DNA from: DATDAH01 sp963823495
GTDB lineage: Bacteria > Actinomycetota > Acidimicrobiia > Acidimicrobiales > DATDAH01
Direction: 5' to 3'
Assembly (NCBI GenBank): GCA_963823495.1
Contig: CAWGLV010000001.1
Location: 1,736,001-1,800,000 of the forward strand
Length of the DNA: 64,000 bases
A program made the translations under genes and the position numbers. The first letter of the stretch is position 1, and each line of letters starts with the position of its first letter. Positions 26,091-35,000 of the stretch are shown piece after piece. The notes under the pieces were generated by a model that was given only the letters and a program-made list of their open reading frames with translations, ran no database searches and was not told where the DNA came from.

Positions 26091-26722
26091 CGGTGACCAC
26101 GGCCTGCCTCCTGGCGGTGTTCGTGGTGTACGCCGCGGGCAACTGGTGGGCCGTCGAGTCCGGCAACCGGCGCCTGGAGTGGCTGTGCAAGCCGGCGGCC
26201 ATGGTCGCCCTCATCGGAGCCGCCCTCGCCCTCGCCCCCGACGACCCGGCGGTGAAGGCCGCGTTCGTGGTCGGCCTGGTCCTCTCCCTGGCCGGTGACG
26301 TGTTCCTGATGTTGCCCTCGGACCGCTTCCTGCTCGGGCTGTTGTCCTTCTTCGCCGCTCACCTCGCCTACGTGGTGGGGTTCCTGCTCGCCGGGCCGGA
26401 GCCCGCCCTGCTGGCCCTCGGCCTGCTCGCGGTGCTCGCCGGCGGGGCGGCCGTCGGCCGGCCACTGGTCCGCCACGTCCAGGCGGGGGACCAGGGCGAC
26501 ATGGCGGTACCGGTCATGGCCTACATGGGCGTCATCTCCGCCATGGTCGTGACCGCGTCCGGGGCGGGCAACCCCGTCGGCATCGGCGGCGCCCTGAGCT
26601 TCTACGCCTCCGATGCCACCCTCGGCTGGAACCGATTCGTGGCCGAGATCCCCCACGGTCGCCTCGCCGTGATGGTCACCTACCACCTCGCCCAGTTCCT
26701 CCTCGTCCTCAGCCTGATCTAG
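26087..26722 (+). CDS. YhhN-family membrane protein (lysoplasmalogenase-like)
   Basis: 211 residues with about eight hydrophobic helices. Family hallmarks: KPAAM near residue 31, the SLAGDVFLMLP motif (~68, conserved Asp) and a C-terminal SDATLGWNRF with conserved Asp/Arg. Eukaryotic TMEM86 and some bacterial members hydrolyse the vinyl ether of lysoplasmalogens; others have no known role. GTG overlaps the reductase stop (GTGA), so it is the last gene of the ferredoxin-reductase operon, followed by a strong hairpin. Confidence 0.85.
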   Translation: MTVTTACLLAVFVVYAAGNWWAVESGNRRLEWLCKPAAMVALIGAALALAPDDPAVKAAFVVGLVLSLAGDVFLMLPSDRFLLGLLSFFAAHLAYVVGFLLAGPEPALLALGLLAVLAGGAAVGRPLVRHVQAGDQGDMAVPVMAYMGVISAMVVTASGAGNPVGIGGALSFYASDATLGWNRFVAEIPHGRLAVMVTYHLAQFLLVLSLI

Positions 26723-26732
26723 GAGCAGCGAA

Positions 26733-26776
26733 CTGGCGCCTGATTGAGGCGCCGGAGCGCCTCAATCAGGCGCCAG
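26733..26776. terminator. Perfect 20-bp inverted repeat, bidirectional terminator; repeat family copy 1
   Basis: Arms 26733-26752 and 26757-26776 are perfectly complementary with a CGGA loop. Lies between convergent YhhN and phosphoesterase genes. A 48-base segment here matches 54921-54968 closely (same length, CTGGCGCCYGATTG start, GGCGCCAGAACG end), so it is also a dispersed repeat. Confidence 0.75.
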
Positions 26777-26805
26777 AACGAGGACCGGCCGGCGACCGAG
26801 GCCCC

Positions 26806-27915
26806 TCAAGGCCAGGAGACCGTGAAGCACCGCTGCTCGAGGGTGCCGGGCGACCAGTGGCCCCAGGCTCCGCCCGCGGCCCGGCGGGTGCGTTCGGTCC
26901 AGGCGATCACGTCATCTCGGGCGACGCGCCGTACGACCTGGCGGATCCCGCCTTCGTGCACGACGTAGCCGGTCCACGTGCCGGGGTGGTCCTTGGGTGA
27001 GCCGGTCTCGGCGACCACCACTTGCCGGTCGCGCCTGGTCCGGTGCCGGTGTGAGTGCCCGCTGACGACGAGGGTGGCCGGCCCCGCGGCCGCCACGACA
27101 TCCAGGAGGCGTCGGGCGGCCGGGGAGGGCACGCCCGGGGGCCAGTAGGTCGAAAGGGGGATGGGCAACAGGTGGTGGTGCAGCACGACCATGGCCGGGC
27201 GGCCGTCGATGGCCTCGCCGAGGTGCGGCAGCACGTGGTCGACCTCTCCGCCGTGCGCGCCTTCGGTCGTCGAGTCCACGAGGACGAGACGGAGCCCCGG
27301 CAGGTCGACGGTGCGGAGGCCGTCGGGCGCGGTGAGGCCGAGGTCGCCGAAGGCGTCGACGTGGTCGACCTCGCGATGGGACTTGACCTCGTGGTTCCCG
27401 GGTATGGCCTCGGTGGGCAGGCCGGCCTCGACGAGCACCTTGTCGAGCAGGTCGTACTCCTCCTCGGCGGCCTGATCGACCAGGTCGCCTTTGAGGACGA
27501 GGTGTCGGGCACCCCACTCCCGGCCCTCGACCAGCGCGGCTCGGGTGCCCCGGGTGGTGTGCTCCTCGTCGACGTCGCGCTCGCGCATCTTGCGGACGAG
27601 GCCGAAGTGGTCCTGACCGAGGTGCATGTCCGACAGCGTCATGAAGCGGTAGAGCTCCGGGCCGGGCGGCGGGGTGGGGGTGTGGACGCTCAGGCGCCGG
27701 CCGCCGACATCGATCACCAGGGGGGTGCCCGGCGGCAGGCCATCGAGGCCGAGCGTCCCCGGACCGCCGCCGGCCTCGAACGCGGCCTCGGTGACGACCG
27801 ATCCGTCGGCCGTGGTGGCCCGGGCGGTCACCTCACCGGGGCCGAGTGCGGCCCAGCTGAGCTGGAGCGCGTCGGGCTCGACGGCGAAGACCTGGAGGCG
27901 TCGGGCGTGGATCAC
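26806..27915 (-). CDS. Calcineurin-like metallophosphoesterase
   Basis: 369 residues. N-terminal ~90 residues form a fibronectin/Ig-like beta domain. Metal motifs: TLSDMHLGQ (DxH, ~94), LVLKGDLVDQ (GD, ~146), IPGNHEVK (GNHE, ~172), LHHHLLP and SGHSHRH (~290). It hydrolyses a phosphomonoester or diester; no secretion signal visible. The start ATG overlaps the aminopeptidase stop by 4 bases, so they are co-translated. An extra C-terminal beta segment of ~60 residues is present. Confidence 0.88.
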   Translation of the reverse strand: MIHARRLQVFAVEPDALQLSWAALGPGEVTARATTADGSVVTEAAFEAGGGPGTLGLDGLPPGTPLVIDVGGRRLSVHTPTPPPGPELYRFMTLSDMHLGQDHFGLVRKMRERDVDEEHTTRGTRAALVEGREWGARHLVLKGDLVDQAAEEEYDLLDKVLVEAGLPTEAIPGNHEVKSHREVDHVDAFGDLGLTAPDGLRTVDLPGLRLVLVDSTTEGAHGGEVDHVLPHLGEAIDGRPAMVVLHHHLLPIPLSTYWPPGVPSPAARRLLDVVAAAGPATLVVSGHSHRHRTRRDRQVVVAETGSPKDHPGTWTGYVVHEGGIRQVVRRVARDDVIAWTERTRRAAGGAWGHWSPGTLEQRCFTVSWP

Positions 27916-30485
27916 CCGGTTCCCGTCGGCCCGGTCAGGTGGGACTCGAGGCGATCGGCCTCACGGGCCCGGTACGCGACGTTGACCCGTAGCCGCTCAC
28001 GGGCCTGCAGGAGCTGCTTCTCGCCCTGGGGCACGGGGTGGTCGTCCAACCAGCCCTCGATGACCTCCGCCAGCGGCCCGTCGTCCATGGCCCGGATTCC
28101 CGCCAGCATCCGGGCGATGCTGTTCGACGGGAAGCGGGCGTTGGCCTCGTCCCAGTGCTCGACGACCCAGGCCCAGGCGTCGGCCCCCCGCTCCCGGTTG
28201 GTCAACGCCCGTCGGATCACATAGGGCGCGTTCTGGGACCGCACCTGGTCGGTCAGGGTCAGATCCAGGGTGCGGCCGAAGAGCCCGGGATCCTCGAAGT
28301 CGGCCAGGAGGTAGAGGTACCGCTGCTCCTCCTGGGGGTCGGCGGCCTCGAGGAAGCGGGTCAGGAAGGCCTCGTAGTCGGCCGGGTCGCCGACCTCGGC
28401 CAGGATCCCGGCAGCCGCCGCGGCCAGGGCCGGGTCGACCGACGATCGATCGGAGAGGTAGCCCCGGTGGAGGTCGGTCGCTCGTCGTCGGGCGTCGGGG
28501 TCCTCGGCCAGGGTCCCGAGCGCCCCGAAGAGCACAGCCCGCAACTCGGCGTCCCGATCGCTCTCGCCCGCGACAGGGAGGGGGCCGAGGCGGTCGTAGG
28601 CCGGTCCGATCAGGGCACTGGCGAGCGCGGTGAACCGCGTCCGAGCCGGTCCATCGGTCAGCCGTCGTAGGCTGCGCAGCACCCCCACGACGCGTTGCCA
28701 GACGGTGAGATCGGTCTCCGCCGTGAAGCCCAGGACCACGTCCAGGACGTCAACGGCCGTCACCCGGCCGGCCAGCGCGGCGGCGGCGAGGTCGTCGAGG
28801 AACTGGTAGCGCTCGACGGGCTCGAGCACGGTGTGGGCCCGTTCGGCCAGGGCGCCCCGCAGGGCGGGGGAGTAGTCGACCCGGTAGAACCCGGAGCCAC
28901 CCCGATTCACCACGACCCAGTCGGCGCCGCCGGTCAGGAGGACCTCGGCCCGGTCGCCGTCCAGCAGGAGCCGTTCGGTGTGGGGGTCACCGCCGTCGGT
29001 GCCCCAGGCCACGAGGACGGGGACCTCCCAACGGGCCGGCTCGGCCCCCGGCAGGTAGGTGAACCGCTCCTGGGTCAGCACCAGCGACTCGCCGACCCGA
29101 TCGGCGCCGAGAAGGGGGTACCCGCCCTGGAAGATCCAGGTGTCCATGATCCGGCGGGTCGGGTCGCCGGTGGCCGCCTCGATGGCGTCCCAGAGGTCGG
29201 TGGTCTCGGTGTTGGCGTACTGGTGGGTCTCGAGGTAGCGGCGGATGCCGTCCCGGAAATCCTCCTCGCCGAGGTACTGCTCGAGCATCCGCACCACGGC
29301 GGCGCCCTTCTCGTAGGTGAGGACGTCGAACATGCCCTCGGCGTCCTCCGGGGAGGTGACCTCGAACTCGACCGGACGGGTGGCGTGCAGGGCGTCGGTG
29401 TCGAGGGCCTCGGACCGTGAGACGCCGAAGCTCACCCAGCGCTCCCAGTCCGGCCGGAACGCGTCGGTGGTGGCCATCTCCATGAACGTGGCGAATGCCT
29501 CGTTCAGCCAGATGCCGTTCCACCACGCCATCGTGACCAGGTCCCCGAACCACATGTGGGCCAGTTCGTGGGCGATGACGTCGACGACGTTCTGCAGGTC
29601 GGGCTGGGTGGCCTTCGCCGGGTCGACCAGCAGGAGCACCTCCCGGAAGGTGACACAGCCGAGGTTCTCCATGGCCCCGAAGGCGAAGTCGGGCACGGCG
29701 ACCAGGTCCAGCTTGTCGCCGGGATAGGCAATGTCGTACCAGGCGGCCAGGTGGTCGAGGCAGAAGGCGCCGACCTCCAGCGCGTAGCGGGCCAGATCGC
29801 CCTTGCCGACCGGGTGGACGACGCGGAGGTCGACGCCTCCGGCGAGGACGGGGTCGGTCGCCTCGAGGGGCCCGATGACGAAGGCCACCAGGTAGGTGGA
29901 CATGACCATGCTCTCGGCGAAGTGCACCCGGACCCAGCCGTCTTCCAGGTCCTGGCGGGCCACCTCCCGGGCGTTGGAGACGGCCAGGAGGTCGGCGGGC
30001 ACGTCGAGGGTGACGGCAAAGGTCGCCTTGATGTCCGGCTCGTCCCAGCAGGGGAAGGCCCGGCGGGCGTCGGTGGCCTCGAACTGGGTCGTGGCCAGCA
30101 CCCGTTCCCGGCCCTTCTGGTCGCTGAAGGTGCTGCGGTAGAACCCTCGGAGCTGGTCGTTGAGGATCCCCTGGAAGCTCAGCTCGATCCTCGCCGGACC
30201 GACGGCGAGGGCCTCGTCGAGGCGGAGGTGGAGGCGCTCGGAGGCCTCGTCGAGCTCGGGACGGGCCGCCCGGCGCTCGGCGCCGACGACCACCTCCACC
30301 TCGTCGAAGGCCAGTTCGGCGGCATTCAGCACGATGACGTCGGTCGCCTCGTGCACGGTCACCTCGATCCGGGCCGTCCCGCGGAAGGTGGCCGCGTCGA
30401 GGTCGGGACGCAGCGTCAGGTCATAGCGGGACGGCGTGACCGTGCGCGGGAGACGGTACGGATCAGGGGTAGTCGTGTCGGGCAC
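27912..30485 (-). CDS. pepN: Aminopeptidase N (M1 family)
   Basis: 857 residues, typical length for actinobacterial PepN. Exopeptidase motif GAMENLG near residue 265 and zinc motif HELAHMWFGD with downstream NEAFA Glu (~300-325); C-terminal ERAP1-like helical domain from ~520. Removes N-terminal residues from peptides in the cytoplasm. GTG start at 30485 is supported by TAGCCT 6 bases upstream on the minus strand. Head of a two-gene operon with the phosphoesterase. Confidence 0.95.
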   Translation of the reverse strand: MPDTTTPDPYRLPRTVTPSRYDLTLRPDLDAATFRGTARIEVTVHEATDVIVLNAAELAFDEVEVVVGAERRAARPELDEASERLHLRLDEALAVGPARIELSFQGILNDQLRGFYRSTFSDQKGRERVLATTQFEATDARRAFPCWDEPDIKATFAVTLDVPADLLAVSNAREVARQDLEDGWVRVHFAESMVMSTYLVAFVIGPLEATDPVLAGGVDLRVVHPVGKGDLARYALEVGAFCLDHLAAWYDIAYPGDKLDLVAVPDFAFGAMENLGCVTFREVLLLVDPAKATQPDLQNVVDVIAHELAHMWFGDLVTMAWWNGIWLNEAFATFMEMATTDAFRPDWERWVSFGVSRSEALDTDALHATRPVEFEVTSPEDAEGMFDVLTYEKGAAVVRMLEQYLGEEDFRDGIRRYLETHQYANTETTDLWDAIEAATGDPTRRIMDTWIFQGGYPLLGADRVGESLVLTQERFTYLPGAEPARWEVPVLVAWGTDGGDPHTERLLLDGDRAEVLLTGGADWVVVNRGGSGFYRVDYSPALRGALAERAHTVLEPVERYQFLDDLAAAALAGRVTAVDVLDVVLGFTAETDLTVWQRVVGVLRSLRRLTDGPARTRFTALASALIGPAYDRLGPLPVAGESDRDAELRAVLFGALGTLAEDPDARRRATDLHRGYLSDRSSVDPALAAAAAGILAEVGDPADYEAFLTRFLEAADPQEEQRYLYLLADFEDPGLFGRTLDLTLTDQVRSQNAPYVIRRALTNRERGADAWAWVVEHWDEANARFPSNSIARMLAGIRAMDDGPLAEVIEGWLDDHPVPQGEKQLLQARERLRVNVAYRAREADRLESHLTGPTGTG

Positions 30486-30491
30486 CCGGCG

Positions 30492-30497
30492 AGGCTA
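30492..30497 (-). promoter_or_regulatory. TANNNT -10 box (TAGCCT), minus strand
   Basis: TAGCCT ends 6 bases before GTG 30485; divergent from the plus-strand box at 30534. Confidence 0.55.
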
Positions 30498-30533
30498 CCG
30501 ATGCCCGGCTGTCCGCCCGGAGCCGCCCGTCGT

Positions 30534-30539
30534 TAGCCT
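30534..30539 (+). promoter_or_regulatory. -10 box (TAGCCT) of adenosine kinase gene
   Basis: Same hexamer as the divergent promoter, but 10 bases before ATG 30550, so the transcript may carry a leader of a few bases. Confidence 0.45.
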
Positions 30540-30549
30540 TCCTGGCTTC

Positions 30550-31539
30550 ATGACCGACAAGACCTACGACGTGGTGGGCCTCGGCAGCGCCATCGTCGAT
30601 GCCATCACCCACGCTGATGACCAGTTCCTCGATGAATGGGGGATCGAGAAGGGCGCGATGACCCTGATCGACGAGGAGCGGGCCCACCTGCTCTACGACG
30701 CGATGGGCCCGGCGTCGGAGACCTCGGGCGGGTCGGCGGCCAACACCGTGGCCGGGGTGGCTTCCTTCGGGGGGCGGGCGGCGTTCATCGGCACCGTGCG
30801 CGACGACCAGTTGGGCGAGATCTTCCGTCACGACATCCGCTCCGGCGGCGTGGACTTCGACGTCCCCGCCGGCACCGAGGGGCCGTCGACGGCCCGCTGC
30901 CTGATCCTGGTCACCCCCGATGCGCAACGCTCGATGAGCACCTATCTCGGCATCTCCTCGCTGGTGGACCCGGCCAACGTGGACGACGACCTCGTCGCCG
31001 CCGCGAAGGTCGTGTACTGCGAGGGCTACCTCTGGGACATGCCCCAGACGATCGAGGCGATCAAGAAGGCCTTCGACCGGGCCCGAGAGGCCGGGGGGAA
31101 GGTGGCGTTCGCCCTCTCCGACGGGTTCTGCGTGGACCGGCACCGGGAGGACTTCCTCACTCTGGTGGACGAGAGGGTGGACATCCTCTTCGCCAACGAG
31201 TCCGAGATCTGCTCGCTGTACCCCGGTGACGGCTTCGAGGACGCCATCGAGGACGTGCGCTCGCACTGCGAGACGGCCGTGCTCACCCGCTCGGAGCAGG
31301 GCTCGGTGATCGTCACCGCGACCGAGACGGTCCGGGTCCCGGCCCATCCCACCGAGGTCGTCGACACGACCGGCGCCGGGGACCTCTACGCCGCGGGGTT
31401 CATCCACGCCTACACGCAGGGACGGGACCTCGGCCTGTGCGGGCGCCTGGGCTCGGCCGCCGCGGCCGAGGTCATCAGCCACCTCGGGGCGCGTCCCCTC
31501 GTGCCGCTCACCGAGATCGCCGACGCCGTCCTCGTCTGA
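30550..31539 (+). CDS. Adenosine kinase-like PfkB-family sugar/nucleoside kinase
   Basis: 329 residues, ribokinase fold. N-terminal VVGLGSAIVDAI, substrate motif SGGSAANTVAGVASFGG (~58), and the C-terminal PfkB signature DTTGAGDLYAAGF (~277, catalytic Asp). The N-terminal ADDQFLDEWGIEKGAMTLIDE is characteristic of the adenosine-kinase branch. Converts adenosine (or an analogue) and ATP to AMP and ADP. Together with adenosine deaminase (52845) and purine nucleoside phosphorylase (35397) it offers alternative fates for adenosine. Confidence 0.85.
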   Translation: MTDKTYDVVGLGSAIVDAITHADDQFLDEWGIEKGAMTLIDEERAHLLYDAMGPASETSGGSAANTVAGVASFGGRAAFIGTVRDDQLGEIFRHDIRSGGVDFDVPAGTEGPSTARCLILVTPDAQRSMSTYLGISSLVDPANVDDDLVAAAKVVYCEGYLWDMPQTIEAIKKAFDRAREAGGKVAFALSDGFCVDRHREDFLTLVDERVDILFANESEICSLYPGDGFEDAIEDVRSHCETAVLTRSEQGSVIVTATETVRVPAHPTEVVDTTGAGDLYAAGFIHAYTQGRDLGLCGRLGSAAAAEVISHLGARPLVPLTEIADAVLV

Positions 31540-31563
31540 GGCCGTCCTCGTCTGAGGCCGTCC
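31525..31563 (+). repeat. 16-bp tandem duplication across a stop codon
   Basis: The unit at 31525-31540 (GCCGTCCTCGTCTGAG) is repeated exactly at 31541-31556, with 7 more matching bases. It contains the adenosine kinase TGA, so the stop is duplicated. Confidence 0.8.
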
Positions 31564-31616
31564 CTGCCGACGCGGCGATACTGGACGGACCGACGCCCCA
31601 AGGAGCACGCTGGGCC

Positions 31617-31963
31617 ATGACCGCGACCGACCGCGACATCCTCGACCGGGACCGGGCCGACGACGTCGACGCCATCCTCGGGGCGTCGCCCACCGACGTG
31701 AACGAGGTGATCCACGCCGTCGAGGACGGCGCGGATGCCGTCTTCACCTGTTGGACCTGCCCCAGGCCGAGAACGCCTTCCAGCAGATGCTCTTCTCCGA
31801 GATCGTGCCCAACACCAAGAAGCTGGGCCTCCTCGACGCGGGCGATGGTTGGCTGCGGGAACGCTTCACCGAGATCGGTGTGATCCAGTTCGAGGACTGG
31901 GACGACACCGGCGAGGAGTACGAGGCCCTCGACGACGTGGCCAAGGACCGCGTCGGCGCCTGA
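31617..31963 (+). pseudogene. Small hypothetical protein, apparent frameshift
   Basis: Frame A (ATG 31617) reads an acidic helical start and NEVIHAVEDGADAVFT to about 31748. Frame B continues with LDLPQAENAFQQML, TKKLGLLDAGDGWL and IQFEDWDD to 31963. Both parts are strongly acidic and coding-like. Adding one C in the CC at 31747-31748 would join them into about 115 residues. No family recognised. Real gene with an indel or sequencing error is more likely than two genes. Purine-rich AAGGAG lies about 12 bases upstream of the ATG. Confidence 0.6.
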
Positions 31964-31973
31964 GCCCGGCATC

Positions 31974-31979
31974 TAGCCT
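31974..31979 (+). promoter_or_regulatory. TANNNT -10 box (TAGCCT), leaderless
   Basis: TAGCCT ends 6 bases before ATG 31986. Confidence 0.6.
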
Positions 31980-31985
31980 CGCCCC

Positions 31986-32840
31986 ATGGCCTACACCTGC
32001 TTCGAAGTCGACGTCACCGACGGGGTCGCCCACCTGATCCTCAAGCGGGCCGACGAGCTCAACACCATGACCGCCGAGTTCTGGCAGGAGCTGCCCGAGA
32101 TCGTGGAGCGCCTCAGCCGGTCCGGCGAGGCCCGGGCGCTCGTGATCTCCTCCACCGGCCGTCACTTCACCGCCGGCATGGACCTGTCGGTGTTCACCGG
32201 CCAGTCCTCTCTGCTCGGGGCGGCACCCGCCGACGCCGAGCTCGGCCGGCAGCGTTCGCAGTTGCGCCTGAGCGCCGCTTTGCTCCAGGACAGCTTCACC
32301 GTGCTGGAGCGGGCCCGTATGCCCGTCCTGGCCGCCATCCAGGGTGGCTGTGTCGGCGGTGGCGTGGACATGGTCTGTGCCTGCGACTGCCGCTACGCCA
32401 CCACGGACGCCTTCTTCGTGATCATGGAGACCAACATCGGCATGACCGCTGACGTCGGCACCCTCCAGCGCCTGCCCAAGCTGATCCCCGAAGGCGTCGC
32501 GCGGGAGTACGCCTACACCGGGCGTCGCATGAGCGCGCAACGGGCCGTCGAAGTCGGACTGGTCAACCAGCTCTTCGACACCCAGGACGACCTCGTGGCC
32601 GGGGTGCTGGAGATCGCCGCCGAGATCGCGGCCCAGAGCCCGTTGGCCGTGTGGGGCACCAAGGAGATGGTCAACTACGCGCGGGATCACTCGGTGGCCG
32701 ACGGCCTGAACTACGTCGCCACGTGGCAGACCGGCATGTTCCAGGGGGCCGACATGATGGAGGCCTTCGCCGCCAAGGCCGACAAGCGGGACCCGGACTA
32801 CCAGGACCTCCTGCCCGAACCGGGGTTCGACGAGATGTAG
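31986..32840 (+). CDS. Dienoyl-CoA isomerase-like crotonase (ECH1 type)
   Basis: 284 residues. Crotonase fold with STGRHFTAGMDLSVF (first oxyanion loop, ~60) and IQGGCVGGGVDMVCACDCRYAT (second, ~118). The segment MTADVGTLQRLPKLIPEG (~155) matches the delta3,5-delta2,4-dienoyl-CoA isomerase (ECH1) signature with its catalytic Asp. It would shift double bonds during beta-oxidation of unsaturated acids. Leaderless promoter directly upstream. Confidence 0.88.
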   Translation: MAYTCFEVDVTDGVAHLILKRADELNTMTAEFWQELPEIVERLSRSGEARALVISSTGRHFTAGMDLSVFTGQSSLLGAAPADAELGRQRSQLRLSAALLQDSFTVLERARMPVLAAIQGGCVGGGVDMVCACDCRYATTDAFFVIMETNIGMTADVGTLQRLPKLIPEGVAREYAYTGRRMSAQRAVEVGLVNQLFDTQDDLVAGVLEIAAEIAAQSPLAVWGTKEMVNYARDHSVADGLNYVATWQTGMFQGADMMEAFAAKADKRDPDYQDLLPEPGFDEM

Positions 32841-32845
32841 TGACC

Positions 32846-32916
32846 ACGGGCGGGATCGACCCGAGCCTTTTCGGCATCGGGTGTGTCGGTACGGTCACGG
32901 GCGGGACCGACCCGCC
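32846..32916. repeat. Short direct repeat with hairpin between convergent crotonases
   Basis: ACGGGCGGGATCGACCCG (32846) recurs at 32897 with one mismatch. The second copy forms GGCGGG-ACCGA-CCCGCC (32900-32916), a plausible terminator hairpin in the 131-base gap between convergent genes. Nothing else seen in the gap. Confidence 0.45.
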
Positions 32917-32971
32917 GGAGTTCTCGGTCGCCGTCTCCGTCGAAGGTGAACCCCGCTCGTCGGGCTCTTCC

Positions 32972-33757
32972 TCAGCCCTGCTGAGAGCGTCCCCGGTCGA
33001 CGACAGCCTGGCGGCGCTTGGCGATCTCCTCGGGGTCCCAGCGGTTTCCCGGCCAGGCGGCCGCCCGTCGGCCCTCGATCTCCCAGCCCTCGGCGACCGT
33101 CGTGGCCACGACCTCGCGGTAGGTGCCGAGGATCTGGCGGACGCCGGGTTGGTCGTTGGAGACGATGTCGGCGGCCAGGGCCCGGGTGAATGCGAGCAGT
33201 TCCTCGTGGGGGACCACGTGGTTCACCAGGCCCCAGGCGAGGGCCTGTTCGGCGTCGAGGTAGTTGCCGGTGACGCTCATCTCCCGGGCGCGACGCACAC
33301 CGATGGCCTGGGGGAGCAGCACGGTCAGGCCCCAGCCGGGCATGACCCCGACCCGGGCATGGGTGTCCGCGAACCGGGCTCGGTCCGATGCGACGAGGAA
33401 GTCACAGCCCAGGGCGACCTCCAGCCCGCCGGTCACCGCGACGCCGTTGACGGCGCCGATGAGCGGCTTGGCGTGCGGGGGGAACGGCCCCTGCCGTGAC
33501 TCCACCACGGCCCCGATGGCGTCGGAGGCGTCACCGTGGCCTCCTTCCGCCGCTTCCTTCAGGTCGACCCCGGCGCTGAAGGCCGGGTCGGTGCCCGTGA
33601 GGATGATCACATCGACGGCGTCGTCGGCCTCGGCGGCCCGCACGTGTTCCGGCAGGAGGCGCAGGACCTCGGTGTTCAGGGCGTTGCGGGCCTCCGGACG
33701 GTCGAGGGTGATCGTGGCCACCCGGTCGGCGACCCCGTAGCGGACGGCGTCCCCCAT
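32972..33757 (-). CDS. Enoyl-CoA hydratase (crotonase)
   Basis: About 261 residues. TITLDRPEARNALN, TDPAFSAGVDLKEA (oxyanion loop 1), INGAVNGVAVTGGLEVALGCDFL-like segment (loop 2) and HARVGVMPGWGL where a catalytic Glu is often replaced. Hydrates or isomerises enoyl-CoA. ATG 33757 is preferred to the ATG 9 bases upstream: AAGGAG lies 9 bases before it and it starts 1 base after the stop of the upstream gene. Confidence 0.88.
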   Translation of the reverse strand: MGDAVRYGVADRVATITLDRPEARNALNTEVLRLLPEHVRAAEADDAVDVIILTGTDPAFSAGVDLKEAAEGGHGDASDAIGAVVESRQGPFPPHAKPLIGAVNGVAVTGGLEVALGCDFLVASDRARFADTHARVGVMPGWGLTVLLPQAIGVRRAREMSVTGNYLDAEQALAWGLVNHVVPHEELLAFTRALAADIVSNDQPGVRQILGTYREVVATTVAEGWEIEGRRAAAWPGNRWDPEEIAKRRQAVVDRGRSQQG

Positions 33758-33758
33758 C

Positions 33759-34358
33759 TCAGCCATCTCCTTCCGCGGGCAGATAGACCAGGTGCAGGTC
33801 GCCGAGGCGAACGAGCGTGCCGGCGATCCAGCCGCCCATGGCGGCGAAGTCCTCGTCGAGGGTGGAACCGTCCTCCAGCTTCTTGTTGTCGAGCAGGTAG
33901 AGGCCCTCATAGCTGACCTCCAGCGCCCACTGCCGGTCGTCGAGCTCGCGGGTGTAGAGCACTTCGAGGGTGGGGGCGGAGCGTTCGAGGGGCAGGGAGC
34001 CGATGGCCGGGCTCTCCTGGGGCAGGACGTCGAGGATGGCCCGGGGGTCGGGCTCGGCCGAGAGGCGTTGGATGCGGAGGACGATCTCGATCTGGATGGT
34101 CGGGCCCTCGTCGAACTCCTCGCCGATGTACCACGAGCGGTAGGCGGTCTGGGCCCAGGTCGGCCATTCGAGGGTGATGTCGGCCCGCACCCGTGGTGGA
34201 AGGCCCTCGCCCGGCAGGCCGTAGCTGGTCTGCCAGGTCAGGTCGCCGAGCAGGACGTCGGCCTGGAAGCGTTCCTCGAAGGCCTGACGCTCGAGCAGGT
34301 TGTTCTCGAAGACATCGCGGAGGGCGCCGATGGCGTCGGTGAAGACGTGGTCGAGCAC
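33759..34358 (-). CDS. Conserved hypothetical protein
   Basis: 199 residues, soluble, acidic. Starts MLDHVFTDAIGALRDVFENN, followed by beta-rich segments (RVRADITLEWPTWAQTAYRSWYIGEEFDEGP, read as parts) and WALEVSYEGLYLLDN. Looks like an Ig/beta-sandwich or polyketide-cyclase-like protein but no family is certain. GTG start with TAGGGT 6 bases upstream; leads the two-gene operon with the crotonase. Confidence 0.6.
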   Translation of the reverse strand: MLDHVFTDAIGALRDVFENNLLERQAFEERFQADVLLGDLTWQTSYGLPGEGLPPRVRADITLEWPTWAQTAYRSWYIGEEFDEGPTIQIEIVLRIQRLSAEPDPRAILDVLPQESPAIGSLPLERSAPTLEVLYTRELDDRQWALEVSYEGLYLLDNKKLEDGSTLDEDFAAMGGWIAGTLVRLGDLHLVYLPAEGDG

Positions 34359-34364
34359 GGTGCC

Positions 34365-34370
34365 ACCCTA
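34365..34370 (-). promoter_or_regulatory. TANNNT -10 box (TAGGGT), minus strand
   Basis: TAGGGT ends 6 bases before GTG 34358; overlaps the stop of the upstream VOC gene. Confidence 0.55.
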
Positions 34371-35000
34371 CGGCCGGGAGCAGGGGGGTGGCGGCGACAG
34401 GAAGGCCACGGGGACGGGGAGGCCGAGGGCTTCGTGGCGGAGGGTGGCGATGCGGCGGCCCGGTTGGACCGCGTCGGTCACCGGCCCCAAGCGCTCTCCG
34501 AGGAGCGTCGCGGTGGCGTCGATGTCGGCCACCGTGAGGGCCAGGCCCCAGAAGGCGGCCGGACCGGACTCGATGGTGCCGGGCCGCCCGATGACCTCCA
34601 GGATCACCTCGCCGACCCGGAAGAACCGTTGTTCCATCCGGCCGGCGTCCCGGATGCGGCGGAGATCGATGCCGACGGCGGCCAAGGCCCGTGTTGTCCG
34701 CTCGAGGTCGGGTGAGGCCACGACGAGGTGATCGACCGCCGTCGCCGTGTTCGGGTGAGCCGTCGTCGGTGGGACAGGGCCTTCGCCCGGGGCGAGCGTG
34801 AGGAGGCCGTCCACGACGCCGTCGTCGACGCCGGTGAGCGACCACGCGACGATGCCGGTCGCGCCGGTCGCGCCGGTCGTGGTGATTCGCACCCCGCCGA
34901 GTCGGACCCCGTCGTCGCCGACGGCGAATCCGGCCGCCGACCAGGCGGCCAGGTCGCCGGTGACCGAGAGCGCGACCAGCGCCGGGGCATCAGCTCCCAT
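34368..35000 (-). CDS. VOC/glyoxalase-like protein
   Basis: 210 residues. A C-terminal VOC half begins VDHLVVASPDLERTTRALAA (~93), then RFFRVGEVILEVIG and a second beta-alpha-beta unit FWGLALTVADIDATATLLGE. The N-terminal ~85 residues may be a degenerate VOC unit. Metal-ligand positions (His ~95, Glu in EVIG) are partly present. Function (isomerase, dioxygenase or binding protein) unclear. Overlaps the next gene by 11 bases. Confidence 0.7.
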   Translation of the reverse strand: MGADAPALVALSVTGDLAAWSAAGFAVGDDGVRLGGVRITTTGATGATGIVAWSLTGVDDGVVDGLLTLAPGEGPVPPTTAHPNTATAVDHLVVASPDLERTTRALAAVGIDLRRIRDAGRMEQRFFRVGEVILEVIGRPGTIESGPAAFWGLALTVADIDATATLLGERLGPVTDAVQPGRRIATLRHEALGLPVPVAFLSPPPPCSRP

